Under the pieces are notes generated by a model. That model was not told where the DNA came from. It searched no databases and worked only from the letters and a program-made list of their open reading frames with translations. The position numbers and the translations under genes were made by a program. Positions 50,694 to 59,654 of a DNA stretch of 64,000 nt are shown piece after piece. The DNA comes from JALYUA01 sp038239305 (GTDB lineage: Bacteria; Acidobacteriota; Thermoanaerobaculia; UBA5066; Gp7-AA6): NCBI GenBank assembly GCA_038239305.1, contig JBBSEW010000011.1, forward strand, positions 1-64,000. The letters run 5' to 3'. The number at the start of each line of letters is the position of its first letter. The stretch's first letter is position 1.

Positions 50694-51060
50694 GAAGCCA
50701 GACCCGGGGGGCTGAGGCTCGGGAAGATCAAACGGATCGAGATCAGGCGGTCGCCCGGAATACCGAAGGGTTCGAAGCCTTCGACGCCCGCAGCTCCGCG
50801 TCCCGGATCGGGGCCCGGCGTGGTCTCATACGGGACGTTTTTCCGGATCTTACGAAGAGACGATGTCACAGGGCCTGCATCCTTCGGCGTCGATGCGGAA
50901 AACGGTTCTGCCTGCGCGGGTCGGAGCCTTGGCTCACACCGATCGCGCCGGCGGGAGCGGAAGGGACGGTCCCGGAAGAACCGGGGGATCTCCGTTCCCG
51001 TGCAAGCCCGATTTCCCGCGCGTCGCGCCCGCGAGATCGGACCGTCGCCGCCTGTACGCG
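50694..51060. other. Upstream region of the glucan synthase gene
   Basis: About 367 bases with no gene I can support. Frames on both strands are Arg/Gly/Pro-rich shadows. Should hold the glucan synthase promoter; no operator or riboswitch recognised. Confidence 0.4.
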
Positions 51061-51252
51061 TTATTGCGCGTCGGGCCTGGCGCCGCGCGTCGGGATCTGG
51101 CCGGCCGCCTCGCCGCCGCGGTCGCGGCTCGGCTGGATACGGACGGTCTGATTGCAGTGCTCGCAGGTGACGCGTCCGTCGAGGGCCACCGCCGTCTGAT
51201 TGGAACGACCGCAATGCCGGCAGAACCAGGTGCGCATGAAGTATTCGACCAT
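51061..51252 (-). CDS. 63-aa zinc-ribbon protein
   Basis: Starts MVEYFMRTWFCRHCGRSNQT at ATG 51252 and carries two CxxC knuckles (CRHC, CEHC) 18-20 residues apart, then a polar tail. A single zinc ribbon of the rubredoxin/FmdB size class. An earlier ATG at 51333 would add a low-complexity extension. The overlapping plus-strand frame 50863-51372 lacks any domain. Role unknown. Confidence 0.55.
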   Translation of the reverse strand: MVEYFMRTWFCRHCGRSNQTAVALDGRVTCEHCNQTVRIQPSRDRGGEAAGQIPTRGARPDAQ

Positions 51253-51680
51253 GGGAGCCCCCGCTTTCTCTTCGAAACCGGCGGCGGGCGCCCGTTTTCG
51301 CGGGGTCCGTCGGAGGGAATCGGAGATCCGCATCGTATCACCGGTGGAAGGCAGGATCGGGTGATCCGGTGATCGGACGTTCGGATGTTCGCATGTTTGT
51401 GTGACCCATCGGCGCCGGGGATCGGGTGATGTGAAAATTGCGCCCGATTCCGGAGGATTTCCCCCTCTCCCGGCGGGAGAGGGCCGGTGAGGGGCGGGCC
51501 CTCCCGCAACGGGCGGGTCAGCGAAGAATCGAAACCGACCTCCCCCTCACCCTGCCCTCTCCCCCGAGTCCGGGGGAGAGGCGGGAGGCGGGTCGACTCT
51601 CAGATCCCTGATCCTGCGATCCTTGGTTTACCGATCCTCCGATCCCCCGATCACCCGATCATCCGATTTCCGCTCCAGCG
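51253..51680. repeat. Gene-free stretch filled with intergenic repeats
   Basis: Contains GATC-rich iterations (51357-51396, 51603-51670) and two GC-rich hairpin repeats (51461-51494; 51542-51586), the latter in inverted orientation relative to each other (CCCCCTCTCCCGGCGGGAGAGG and CCCTCACCCTGCCCTCTCC pattern). No gene seen. Confidence 0.6.
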
Positions 51681-53219
51681 TCAGTCTCTCATCCGCCCCA
51701 GCACTTTCCCCGGCCGACTGCCCGTCACCTTCCCGTCTTCCCACACCGCCTCGCCATTGACGAGAACGAGGCGAATGCCGTCCGAGAGCGCCAGCGGGTC
51801 GGCGAAGGTCGAGCGATCGACAACCATGTCGGGATCGAAGAGGACGAGGTCGGCGCGGGCGCCGGCGCGGATGCGGCCCCGGTCGGCGAGCTTCAGGCGG
51901 TACGCGGGCATCGAGGTCATCTTGCGGATCGCCTCGGGCAGAGCGAGAGCGTTCTTTTCGCGGACGAATCGACCGAGCACTCGAGGAAACGTGCCGGCGC
52001 CGCGCGGATGGCGCGAACCAATCCCGCCGTCGCTCGCGACCATCACCCACGGCCTTCCGTAGAACGCCAGGACGTCCTCCTCGCGCATCGAGTGGCAGAT
52101 GATGTTGGCGCTTCCGTCCCGCACGATCCGCGAGAAGAGCGCCTCCGGCGTCGTCGCCTCCGCTTTCGCGATCTCCTCGAGGTTGCGGTTCTCCCAGTCC
52201 GGATGCTTCTTGCACGAGCTGATCGTGATCCGATCCGCGCCCCCGACGTCGGCGATCCCGCGCCGGACGGTCTCCGGGTCGTCATACTTCTTGCTGGGCA
52301 CCAGGATCTCGATGTTGGCGTGCCAGGCCTCGTACGGATAGCAGTCCGCCGTGATGTCCATGCCGCGCTTCTGCGCCGCCTCGACGAGGCGGAACACTTC
52401 CGAGGTCTTCCCCCAGACGCCGACGGTGCCGAGCTTGATGTGCGAGATCTGGAGCGGCAGCCCGCCGCGCTCGGCGATGGCGATGGCCTCCGTGAACGCC
52501 TCGATGCTCCGGTCGGCCTCGTCGCGCGTATGCGTCATGTAGAAACCGCCGTGCCGCGCCGCGGCGCGACCGAGGGCGACGAGCTCCTCCGTCGTGCTCC
52601 AGCTGCCGACCTCGTATTCGAGACCCGAGGAGAGGCCGACCGCGCCGTGGCGCATTTCGCTTTCCACGATCTTCGCCATGCGGGCGATCTCCGGAGGATT
52701 CGCCGGGCGCTTGTAGTCTTCGCCCATGACCTTTTGGCGTACCGTCGCGTGTCCGACGAGGGCCATGACATTCACGGCGGCGGGGTGCGCGCGGCGATCC
52801 CGGAGGTAGTCCGCGATGGGAAAGGGAGACTCGCCGTCGGCGCCCACGACGAGCGTCGTGATGCCCTGGGAAACCTGGCTCGCCGCGAGCGGTTCTTCGA
52901 CCAGCCCGTCCGTCGAGTGGTTGTGGATGTCGATGAAGCCTGGCGCGACGATGAGCCCGGCCGCGTCGATGACGCGCTCTCCCTTGTGCTTGTGAGGGCG
53001 ATGCGCTTTTCCGACTTCCCGGATCGTGCCCCCGCAGACGCGGACATCCGCCTGGCGGAGAGGGCCGCCCGATCCGTCGGCGACGCGGCCTCCTGTCACG
53101 ATGAAGCAGCGTCCTGCAGGGCCCGACGCCTCGGCAGCGGCGGTGCCGAGAAAGCCTCCGACCAGCGTGCCCGTGAGCGCGAGTGCGAGCGCGGCCCGAA
53201 GCCTTGCTCCCTGGTTCAC
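51681..53219 (-). CDS. Exported N-acyl-D-amino-acid deacylase (D-aminoacylase family)
   Basis: 512 aa from GTG 53219, which overlaps the epimerase stop by 4 bp. Signal peptide RAALALALTGTLVGGFLGTA. Amidohydrolase core: VAPGFIDIHNHSTDGLVEEP, QGITTLVVGADG, GAVGLSSGLEYEVGSWSTTE, THTRDEADRSIEA, PLQISHIKLG, DITADCYPY and WVMVASDGGIGSRHPRG match D-aminoacylase/N-acyl-D-glutamate deacylase. Releases a D-amino acid from its N-acyl or peptide form, probably in the periplasm. Last gene of the peptide operon. Confidence 0.92.
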   Translation of the reverse strand: MNQGARLRAALALALTGTLVGGFLGTAAAEASGPAGRCFIVTGGRVADGSGGPLRQADVRVCGGTIREVGKAHRPHKHKGERVIDAAGLIVAPGFIDIHNHSTDGLVEEPLAASQVSQGITTLVVGADGESPFPIADYLRDRRAHPAAVNVMALVGHATVRQKVMGEDYKRPANPPEIARMAKIVESEMRHGAVGLSSGLEYEVGSWSTTEELVALGRAAARHGGFYMTHTRDEADRSIEAFTEAIAIAERGGLPLQISHIKLGTVGVWGKTSEVFRLVEAAQKRGMDITADCYPYEAWHANIEILVPSKKYDDPETVRRGIADVGGADRITISSCKKHPDWENRNLEEIAKAEATTPEALFSRIVRDGSANIICHSMREEDVLAFYGRPWVMVASDGGIGSRHPRGAGTFPRVLGRFVREKNALALPEAIRKMTSMPAYRLKLADRGRIRAGARADLVLFDPDMVVDRSTFADPLALSDGIRLVLVNGEAVWEDGKVTGSRPGKVLGRMRD

Positions 53220-54301
53220 GGGAGATCCCTGTCGAGCAGCCGGACGCCGAGGCCCGGCTCGTCGGACACCGTCATCTCGCCTCCGTGGAGCACGAAGCCG
53301 CCCTCCGCGACGTCGCGCGCGAGGTCGAAGCTGCCGTCGAGATCGAGGTAGCGGGTCGCCGGGCACGCGAGAGCCGCGTGCAGCGCCGCCGTGATGCTGA
53401 TCAGACTTTCGTCCATGCAGCCCCACATGAGGCGGATGCCCGCCGCCTCGGCAATGGCCGCGATGCGCGTCGCCGGCCGGATTCCTCCACACTTCATCAA
53501 CTTGATGTTGAAGACGCCGCAGGCGCGCGTCGGAGTCTCCGCCGCCAGCGCGAGCGCGTCGTTCTCATCGACCAGGCTCTCGTCGGCGGCGACGCGGTCC
53601 CGCCACGCGTCGGGCAGCCGGCGCAGCCCGTCGTTGCGGGCGCGGACGGGTTGCTCCAGGAACTCGATCCCGAGAGGATCCGCGAGCTCGAGAAAAGCGA
53701 CGGCCTCGGCCGCCGTGTAACCCACGTTCGCGTCCGCCCGGATCCGGACCGCCCGGCCGAACCGCTCACGGAGCTTCCGGACGAGCTCGAGATCCCGATC
53801 GAGCGATTCTCCGACCTTGACCTTCAGGGCCTGGAAGCCCTGCCCGATGAACTCGTCGGCGAGCGCGAGCGCCTCGTCGAGCTTCTGGATTCCGATCGTG
53901 ACCGAGGTGGGAAGGCTTTCATGGACGCGCCCGAGAGCGTGGACGAGGGGGACGCCGAGGTCCTTCGCGAAGAGGTCGTGCAGCGCCATGTCGAGCGCGG
54001 CGAGCGCGCCCGGCGTTCCGTTCATGCGGCGAAAGGCCTCGCGGCAGACGGCTCCGATCCGCCGCGGGTCGCAGTCGGCCAGCCAGGCGAGCTCTTCCGG
54101 TCCGAGCGCATGGCCGCACATCTCGGGGGTCTCGCCCGTCACGACGGCTTCCGGCGACGCGGCGCCGAGCCCGATCTCACCCGAGTCGGTTTCGAGAACG
54201 AGCGTGAACACCTCCACGGCGTCCGTGGTCCGTCCCGCCACGCGATACGGCCTCGACAGCGGCAGCCGCACCCGGCGGGCGCGCGTCGAAATGATGTTCA
54301 T
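53216..54301 (-). CDS. Dipeptide epimerase (enolase superfamily)
   Basis: 361 aa. MLE-subgroup barrel with catalytic KVKVG lysines (Lys160/Lys162), metal ligands Asp190 (RADAN), Glu216 (EQP), Asp240 (ADES) and second-side Lys267 (IKLMKCGG). The C-terminal LDLDG is the DxD that binds the dipeptide amino group in L-Ala-D/L-Glu epimerases. Epimerises dipeptides, typically from peptidoglycan. Overlaps DUF1611 (ATGA) and the deacylase (GTGA) by 4 bp each. Exact dipeptide specificity not predictable. Confidence 0.92.
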   Translation of the reverse strand: MNIISTRARRVRLPLSRPYRVAGRTTDAVEVFTLVLETDSGEIGLGAASPEAVVTGETPEMCGHALGPEELAWLADCDPRRIGAVCREAFRRMNGTPGALAALDMALHDLFAKDLGVPLVHALGRVHESLPTSVTIGIQKLDEALALADEFIGQGFQALKVKVGESLDRDLELVRKLRERFGRAVRIRADANVGYTAAEAVAFLELADPLGIEFLEQPVRARNDGLRRLPDAWRDRVAADESLVDENDALALAAETPTRACGVFNIKLMKCGGIRPATRIAAIAEAAGIRLMWGCMDESLISITAALHAALACPATRYLDLDGSFDLARDVAEGGFVLHGGEMTVSDEPGLGVRLLDRDLP

Positions 54302-55368
54302 CGGGGCTCTCCCTCGGACAGGTATCGCTTCACTTCGGAGACGAGGCGTGCGACGCCCTCTTCGAGCGGGCAGACGACCGGAATTCCCAGAGACTGCTCG
54401 AGCGTCCGGCGCGCCGGTTCCCGTTGCTCCGGCGGAATGCCGTGCGTGTTCAAAGCGAGGCCGAGTGTCCGCGCCCCGTACCGGCGAATGAGATCGATCT
54501 CGTCGGCGACGGCGGGAATCGTATAGCCCATGCCCTCGAATCCCTCGAACTCGGTGCGGGCGGGGGCGTGCTGGAGAATCGCCGCCCGCGCGCCGGCAGA
54601 GAGTAGAAGCTCGGCGCCGCACGGACCGGACGGGTTGCGCAGCGAAGCCTGGCCCTCGAGGAAGATCACGTCGGGCCGGGTCTCCCGGTCGCAGGCGAGG
54701 ACCGCCCCTTCGAGCTCACCCGAGACGAAGTCGTTCGGCGTCGCGTCGAGCACGAATCCGTGGCGGAAACCCTGGAGCCAGCCCGTTTGTCCCGTGAAAA
54801 TCATCTCGGCCGTCGTCCCCGCCGCGCGGCACGCCTCGGTCAGGAGCCGCGCCGTCGTCCGCTTGCCGACCGCGCAATCCATGCCGAGGACGGCGATGCG
54901 CGCCGCTCGCGCCTCGCGAATCTCGCCCGTCCAGAAGCGCAGGGCGGACACGGGACGCGGACGGCGCACGTCGGTGATCGAGACGCCCTGCCGCTGCGCC
55001 GCCTCCGCGAGCGCCGGGTCATCCGCCACGAGCTCGTGCAATCCGTTGACGACGGAGATGCCGGCGTCGAGCGCCCCGGCGAGATCGCCCCGCAGTTCGG
55101 CGGGGATTCTGCCGCCGGACGTCGCCACGCCGACGACGGCGAAGTCCGGCTTTCCGGGGAGCGCTTCGAGAGCGGCAGAAAGCGTCCCGAACACCGGGAT
55201 TCCGCGCGGCGTTCCGTCGAGCAGCGTTCCGGCGTCCTCGCCGCCGCAGGAGGAGTCGATCACCCCGACGACGCGATACCGCTCCCCGCCACGGACGAGC
55301 CCGTGCGCGGTCTTCCCATTGTCGGTGCGAAAGCTCGACCCGCACAGCAGGAGCGCCGTTCCATCCAC
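54298..55368 (-). CDS. DUF1611 P-loop protein of the dipeptide operon
   Basis: 356 aa from GTG 55368. N-terminal Rossmann-like domain (GVIDSSCGGEDAG, VVGVATSGGRIPAEL, ISVVNGLHELVADD) and C-terminal P-loop domain with GMDCAVGKRTTA and DVIFLEGQASLRNP. DUF1611 proteins often lie next to dipeptide epimerases; the activity is unproven (ligase, kinase or amidase-type proposals). It begins 1 bp after the permease stop and overlaps the epimerase start by 4 bp. The upstream open frame to 55560 lies inside the permease and is rejected. Confidence 0.88.
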   Translation of the reverse strand: MDGTALLLCGSSFRTDNGKTAHGLVRGGERYRVVGVIDSSCGGEDAGTLLDGTPRGIPVFGTLSAALEALPGKPDFAVVGVATSGGRIPAELRGDLAGALDAGISVVNGLHELVADDPALAEAAQRQGVSITDVRRPRPVSALRFWTGEIREARAARIAVLGMDCAVGKRTTARLLTEACRAAGTTAEMIFTGQTGWLQGFRHGFVLDATPNDFVSGELEGAVLACDRETRPDVIFLEGQASLRNPSGPCGAELLLSAGARAAILQHAPARTEFEGFEGMGYTIPAVADEIDLIRRYGARTLGLALNTHGIPPEQREPARRTLEQSLGIPVVCPLEEGVARLVSEVKRYLSEGEPR

Positions 55369-55369
55369 C

Positions 55370-56740
55370 TCAGGCCCCCGCCGCCGCCCGCCGCCGCCGC
55401 CATCCGCCGTACGCCGGCAGGCCGAGCGCCAGGATCCCGAGCCCGAGCAAGGACTCGACCGGTTTCTCGAGAAGCGTGTTGGCGACGAACACGAGGCAGA
55501 CGCCGACGAACACGAGAGGAATCCACGGGTAGGCGGGCACGCGGAAGGGTCGCGCGGCATCCGGGTGCCGGCGGCGCAGCACGATCACGCTGATCCCGGT
55601 CGCGGCATGGAACACGAAGACCGCGAAGATGACGTACGTGTAGAGCTGCTCGTACGTCCCCGAGAATGTCAGCGCGATGCCCCAGATCGCCTGCCCGATG
55701 AGACTAGCGCCCGGCGTGTGATGGGTCGGATGGATGCGCCCGAGCGCCTCGAAAAACAGGCCATCCCTGGACATCGGGAAATAGATCCGCGCGGCGTACA
55801 GCACGGTCGTCGCGAGGCATCCGAAGATCGCGACGAGCACGAGCATCGTGATCAGCCGTCCGCCCGAGGTGCCGAAGAGGGCGAGAGCCGCCGCCTCCGC
55901 GACGCGCGGCGTTTTCGCGAGGTCCGACACGGGGATGGCGCGCAGGTAGACGACGTTCAGGAGGACGTAGAGGCCGGTCACCGCGGCTGTTCCGGCCACG
56001 AGCCCGATCGGCAGCGAGCGCTGCGGACGCCGCATCTCTCCGGCGAGAAACGTCGCTCCGTACCAGCCGTCGTACGTCCAGAGGATGGCAATCATGGCGA
56101 CTCCCGCCGCCGGCAGGCCCATCGGGAAAAGAGAGGGCCCGTGCAGGAACGTGCCGGGCCGCGCCGGAAGAAAAAGACCGATGCCGCCGAGAATCAGAAG
56201 GGCGAGCACGTTCGCTCCGGTCACGACGCTCTGGAAGCGGGCTCCCGCGCGGACGCCCATGTAGTTGACTGTTGTCAGGCCCGCGACCGCGAGAGCGCCC
56301 GCGAGCTGCGCTCCCGTCGCCGACCAGGCGATGCGGCCGAGAGAAACGCTCCAGAGAACGTGTCCGCTCGAGAAGAAGGGAAAAAACACGCCGAGGTACT
56401 CGCCGAATCCGACGGCCAGGACGGCCATGCCGCCGGTCATGATCACGAAAAACGAGGCCCATCCGAACAGGAATCCGGAGAGCGGCCCGTACGCCTCTTT
56501 GAGGTACACGTACATCCCGCCCGCGCCCGGAAACATTCCGCCGAGCTCGGCATACGTGAGCGCTCCGGCGAGAGCCAGCAGCCCGCCGCCGAGCCAGAGC
56601 AGGAGGATGCCGCGCGGATTCGGAACGGACTTCGCGATCTCCGAGGTGGTCAGGAAAATCCCCGTTCCGAGGGTGCCGCCGATCGTGATGAGAGTCGCGT
56701 CCGCCGTCGTCAGAGCGCGTTCGAGCGGAGCCTCATTCAT
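55370..56740 (-). CDS. APC-superfamily amino acid/peptide permease
   Basis: 456 aa, about 12 membrane helices. IGGTLGTGIFLTTSEIA is the unwound helix-1 signature, with FPGAGGMYVYLKEAYGP and YDGWYGATFLAGEMRRPQR in the following core helices. Likely proton-coupled uptake of amino acids or dipeptides for the enzymes encoded downstream. First gene of the operon; ATG 56740 chosen over the frame opening at 56809 because MNEAPLERALTTADATLI is the usual APC N-terminus. Confidence 0.92.
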   Translation of the reverse strand: MNEAPLERALTTADATLITIGGTLGTGIFLTTSEIAKSVPNPRGILLLWLGGGLLALAGALTYAELGGMFPGAGGMYVYLKEAYGPLSGFLFGWASFFVIMTGGMAVLAVGFGEYLGVFFPFFSSGHVLWSVSLGRIAWSATGAQLAGALAVAGLTTVNYMGVRAGARFQSVVTGANVLALLILGGIGLFLPARPGTFLHGPSLFPMGLPAAGVAMIAILWTYDGWYGATFLAGEMRRPQRSLPIGLVAGTAAVTGLYVLLNVVYLRAIPVSDLAKTPRVAEAAALALFGTSGGRLITMLVLVAIFGCLATTVLYAARIYFPMSRDGLFFEALGRIHPTHHTPGASLIGQAIWGIALTFSGTYEQLYTYVIFAVFVFHAATGISVIVLRRRHPDAARPFRVPAYPWIPLVFVGVCLVFVANTLLEKPVESLLGLGILALGLPAYGGWRRRRAAAGA

Positions 56741-56825
56741 CGCGATGAAGGTATCAGGAGTTGATGGCGGGACGCTCCCGCTCTCCGCTGTCTGCCGTGA
56801 GACCCGCATGCGGGCTTCGAGTGAA

Positions 56826-56885
56826 AATCCCGCGATCTCCCGGTCTCATGATCTCGCGATCAATCGAACTATCGAAGAATCGCGG
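56826..56885. repeat. Dispersed repeat, copy 3
   Basis: CCCGCGATCTCCCGGTCTCATGATCTCGCGATCAATCGAACTATCGAAGAATCGCGG in outline: shares CTCATGATCTCGCGATCAATC with copy 1 and CGAACTATCGAA with copy 2. The gap 56741-56984 otherwise shows nothing. Confidence 0.65.
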
Positions 56886-56984
56886 AATCTGGGGAAGAGG
56901 AACCGACGAAGCGACAGGGCGGGTCCATTGCAATGGCGGAGACACAGAACTCGGAACGGCGAGCCGGCAGCCAGAAAGGGGGGC

Positions 56985-58097
56985 TCAGTTCGCCTTTTCG
57001 CTGCCCGCCTCGTACTTCCAGGCGGTTTCGCCTGCCGCGCCGTCGGCGAAGCGCGTATCGACGTAGGACTCGAACGCGATTCGCTTGTCCTTGTCGAGGA
57101 CGCCCGTCTCGATCATGAGGTCGCGGACGAGGTCGAAGTCCGCCTTGCGCGGGCCGAGCCTCGTATAGGTGACGCGGTCGAGCGGCATCGTGAGCGCGTG
57201 ACGCAGGAGCGCGGGAGGCTGGTGGTAGTAGTAGCGGCCCACGAAGTCCGCGGCGTGCTCCCGATGCGGCTTGCCCTGGTCGAGCCACAGACCGGACCGC
57301 GCGATCCCGTCGACGAGCGTCTGGACCGCGTCGGGCCTCTTGTCGATCACGTCCTGCCGCACGACCACGACGCACGACATGTAGTCCGGCCAGTAGTCGC
57401 GCGCCGGAAAGAGCACGCGGCCGAATCCGCCCACCTCGGCCTGGGAGGGGAACGGCTCGCCCATTGAGAAGGCGTCGATCGCCTTCGCGGCGAGCGCCCC
57501 CGCTACGTCGGCGGGAGCCATCTCCAGCATCTTCACTTCGGATGCCGCGATGCCGTTGGCCCGCAGCGCCCGGAACACGATGAGGCGCTCGTCGGAGAAC
57601 CGGCTCGGAATCGCGATGGTGTGGCCGACGAGGTCCCTCACGGAGTGGATCGGTCCGTCCTTCTGCACGACCACCGCGCTGCCATAGCGATGTCCCAGGT
57701 AGACGATCTTGATCGGCACGCCCTGCGCCGCGAGCGCGATCGCCATCGGAGCGACCATGAAGCCGACCTGCATCCGATTGGAGATCAGGGCTTCCTTGAT
57801 CTCGGGAAAGCCCTGGAACATGCGCGGGATGAAGAGGTTTCCCGAGAGCGAATAACGCGAGATGAAGTCCGTGACGGGGCAGGCGAGATGGCAGGTCACG
57901 GGTATGTACGCGACGTTCAACTTGCGCTTCTCGGGCGGGAGGCGGTTGTTCATCACCGCCGACCAGTCGACGTTCAAGGAGAAATGGGCTGCCGTGATGA
58001 CGACGAGCCACGCAAGGGCGCCGGCCACGAGGCGCCGGCCCACGCGGGGAGGTCGCCGCGCAACGGATCCCGAGGGAGGAATCGTCGCGGCGCTCAT
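56985..58097 (-). CDS. NitT/TauT-family ABC substrate-binding protein
   Basis: 370 aa with an N-terminal membrane anchor or signal (RRLVAGALAWLVVITAAHFS). Binding fold of the nitrate/sulfonate/taurine type: LNVAYIPVTCHLACPVTDF, NRMQVGFMVAPMAIALAAQG, YGSAVVVQKDG, SVRDLVGHTIAIPSRFS and AIDAFSMGEPFPSQAE. Start overlaps the upstream permease stop (ATGA). The VTCHLACPV motif is not one I link to a known ligand. Confidence 0.88.
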   Translation of the reverse strand: MSAATIPPSGSVARRPPRVGRRLVAGALAWLVVITAAHFSLNVDWSAVMNNRLPPEKRKLNVAYIPVTCHLACPVTDFISRYSLSGNLFIPRMFQGFPEIKEALISNRMQVGFMVAPMAIALAAQGVPIKIVYLGHRYGSAVVVQKDGPIHSVRDLVGHTIAIPSRFSDERLIVFRALRANGIAASEVKMLEMAPADVAGALAAKAIDAFSMGEPFPSQAEVGGFGRVLFPARDYWPDYMSCVVVVRQDVIDKRPDAVQTLVDGIARSGLWLDQGKPHREHAADFVGRYYYHQPPALLRHALTMPLDRVTYTRLGPRKADFDLVRDLMIETGVLDKDKRIAFESYVDTRFADGAAGETAWKYEAGSEKAN

Positions 58098-58861
58098 GCG
58101 GTTCGAAAGCCCCAGCGCACCGAGCGGAGGCGCTCGATTCGCCGCATGCCGACGTTCAGGGCGAGCCCGATGAGGCCGATCAGGAGCATCGCCGCGACGA
58201 CGAGGTCGTAGCGTTTTCCCGCGTTGCGCGAGTCGATGACGAGGTAACCGAGTCCCGAATCGACCGCGATCATCTCCGCCGCGACGACGACGAGCCACGC
58301 GATGCCGAGCGCGATGCGCAGCCCCGTCAACACCTGGGGCAGCGCTGCCGGCAGAACCACGCGAGCGAGCCGCGCCGCCGGCGAGAGGTCGAAGTTCTGA
58401 CCCGCGCGCAGGTACATCGACGGTACCGACCGCACGCCGTTCATGGTCGCGACGACGATCGGGAAGAACGAGGCCAGGAAGATGAGGAAGATGGTCGCGA
58501 AATTGGAGACGCCGAACAGGACGATCGAGACGGGAATCCAGGCGAGCGGGCTGATGGGGCGCAGGAACTGGATCAGAGGATTCGCCGCGCGCGCCGCGTT
58601 GATCTTCCATCCGAGGATCAGTCCGGCCGGGATGCCCGTGACCAGGGCGAGCCCGTATCCGGCGCCGACCCGGACGAGCGAGTCGCGGGTGTAGGCGAGC
58701 AGGACGCCGCGCCGGGCGAGCTCTCCGAAGGCGCGGCCGACGGCGAGTGGCGATGGGAACACCGTCGTCTTCGTCACGCGCACGGCCACGTGCCATGCCG
58801 CGAGGACCACGGCGAGCGTGACGAGCGGCCAGAAGACGCGCTCCAGCCGGTCCGTTTTCAT
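58094..58861 (-). CDS. ABC permease, NitT/TauT type (second copy)
   Basis: 255 aa, six membrane helices. FLRPISPLAWIPVSIVLFG, ATMNGVRSVPSMYLRAGQNF and the EAA-type loop LPAALPQVLTGLRIALGIAW fit SsuC/TauC/NrtB permeases. Strongly similar to the permease at 59651-60448 (for example LGIAWLVVVAAEMIAV in both), suggesting a heterodimer from a local duplication. 13 bp after the ATPase stop. Confidence 0.92.
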   Translation of the reverse strand: MKTDRLERVFWPLVTLAVVLAAWHVAVRVTKTTVFPSPLAVGRAFGELARRGVLLAYTRDSLVRVGAGYGLALVTGIPAGLILGWKINAARAANPLIQFLRPISPLAWIPVSIVLFGVSNFATIFLIFLASFFPIVVATMNGVRSVPSMYLRAGQNFDLSPAARLARVVLPAALPQVLTGLRIALGIAWLVVVAAEMIAVDSGLGYLVIDSRNAGKRYDLVVAAMLLIGLIGLALNVGMRRIERLRSVRWGFRTA

Positions 58862-58874
58862 CGCGGGCAGATCC

Positions 58875-59654
58875 TCATACCTTGTGGGCGAGCCCGATCT
58901 CGCCGAGGATGCTGTCGCGCAGCTCGAGATAACGCCGCGAGGAAAGGTCCCGCGGGTGCGGGAGATCGATCTGGACGACGCGGCGGATCGTGGCCGGACG
59001 GGCCGACATCACGATCACGCGGTCGGCGAGCTGGACGGACTCATCGATGTCGTGCGTCACGAACAGGATCGTCTTCTTCTCCGCGCCCCAGATGCGCAGG
59101 AGCTCCGAGCGCATGACGAGCCGCGTGATGGAGTCGAGCGCACCGAACGGCTCATCGAGGTAGAGCATGTCCGGATTCACGGCGAGGGCGCGCGCCACCT
59201 CGACGCGCTGCTTCATCCCGCCCGAGAGCTCCTGCGGGTAGGCGCTCTCGAACCCGGACAGGCCGACGAGCTGGACGTAATGCGCGATGCGCTCGCGCCG
59301 TTCCGCGGCCGGCAGCTTGCCGAGCCCGAAACCGATGTTGCCCTCGACCGTCAGCCACGGGAAGACGCCGCGCTCCTGGAAGACGAAAATGCGGCGCGGG
59401 TCGGGACCGCGCACGGCTTCCCCGTCGATCGTCACCGAGCCCGACGTGGGGGTGAGAAATCCTCCGACGACGTTCAGCAGCGTGGACTTTCCGCAACCGG
59501 ACGGCCCGAGGATGCAGACGAACTCGCCCTCGTGGACGTCGAGATCGATGTTCTCGAGAACGCGGGTCTCTTTTCCCTCGGCGCGAAAAATCATCGCGAG
59601 CGATCGGATCGAGAGCTTCACCGGGTCGGGAGCGCTCTGCGGCGCTTCCCTCAT
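58875..59654 (-). CDS. ABC transporter ATPase, NitT/TauT type
   Basis: 259 aa. Walker A GPSGCGKST, Q-loop FVFQERGVFPW, signature LSGGMKQRVEVARAL, Walker B MLYLDEPFGALD and H-loop FVTHDIDESVQLAD are intact. The C-terminal IDLPHPRDLSSRRY is typical of the SsuB/TauB group. Start overlaps the first permease gene stop by 4 bp (ATGA). Confidence 0.94.
   Translation of the reverse strand: MREAPQSAPDPVKLSIRSLAMIFRAEGKETRVLENIDLDVHEGEFVCILGPSGCGKSTLLNVVGGFLTPTSGSVTIDGEAVRGPDPRRIFVFQERGVFPWLTVEGNIGFGLGKLPAAERRERIAHYVQLVGLSGFESAYPQELSGGMKQRVEVARALAVNPDMLYLDEPFGALDSITRLVMRSELLRIWGAEKKTILFVTHDIDESVQLADRVIVMSARPATIRRVVQIDLPHPRDLSSRRYLELRDSILGEIGLAHKV

Noticed and set aside
50863..51372. Plus-strand frame of 169 aa over the zinc-ribbon gene
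   Set aside because: No domain, Arg/Gly-rich; the opposite strand has a paired CxxC zinc ribbon.
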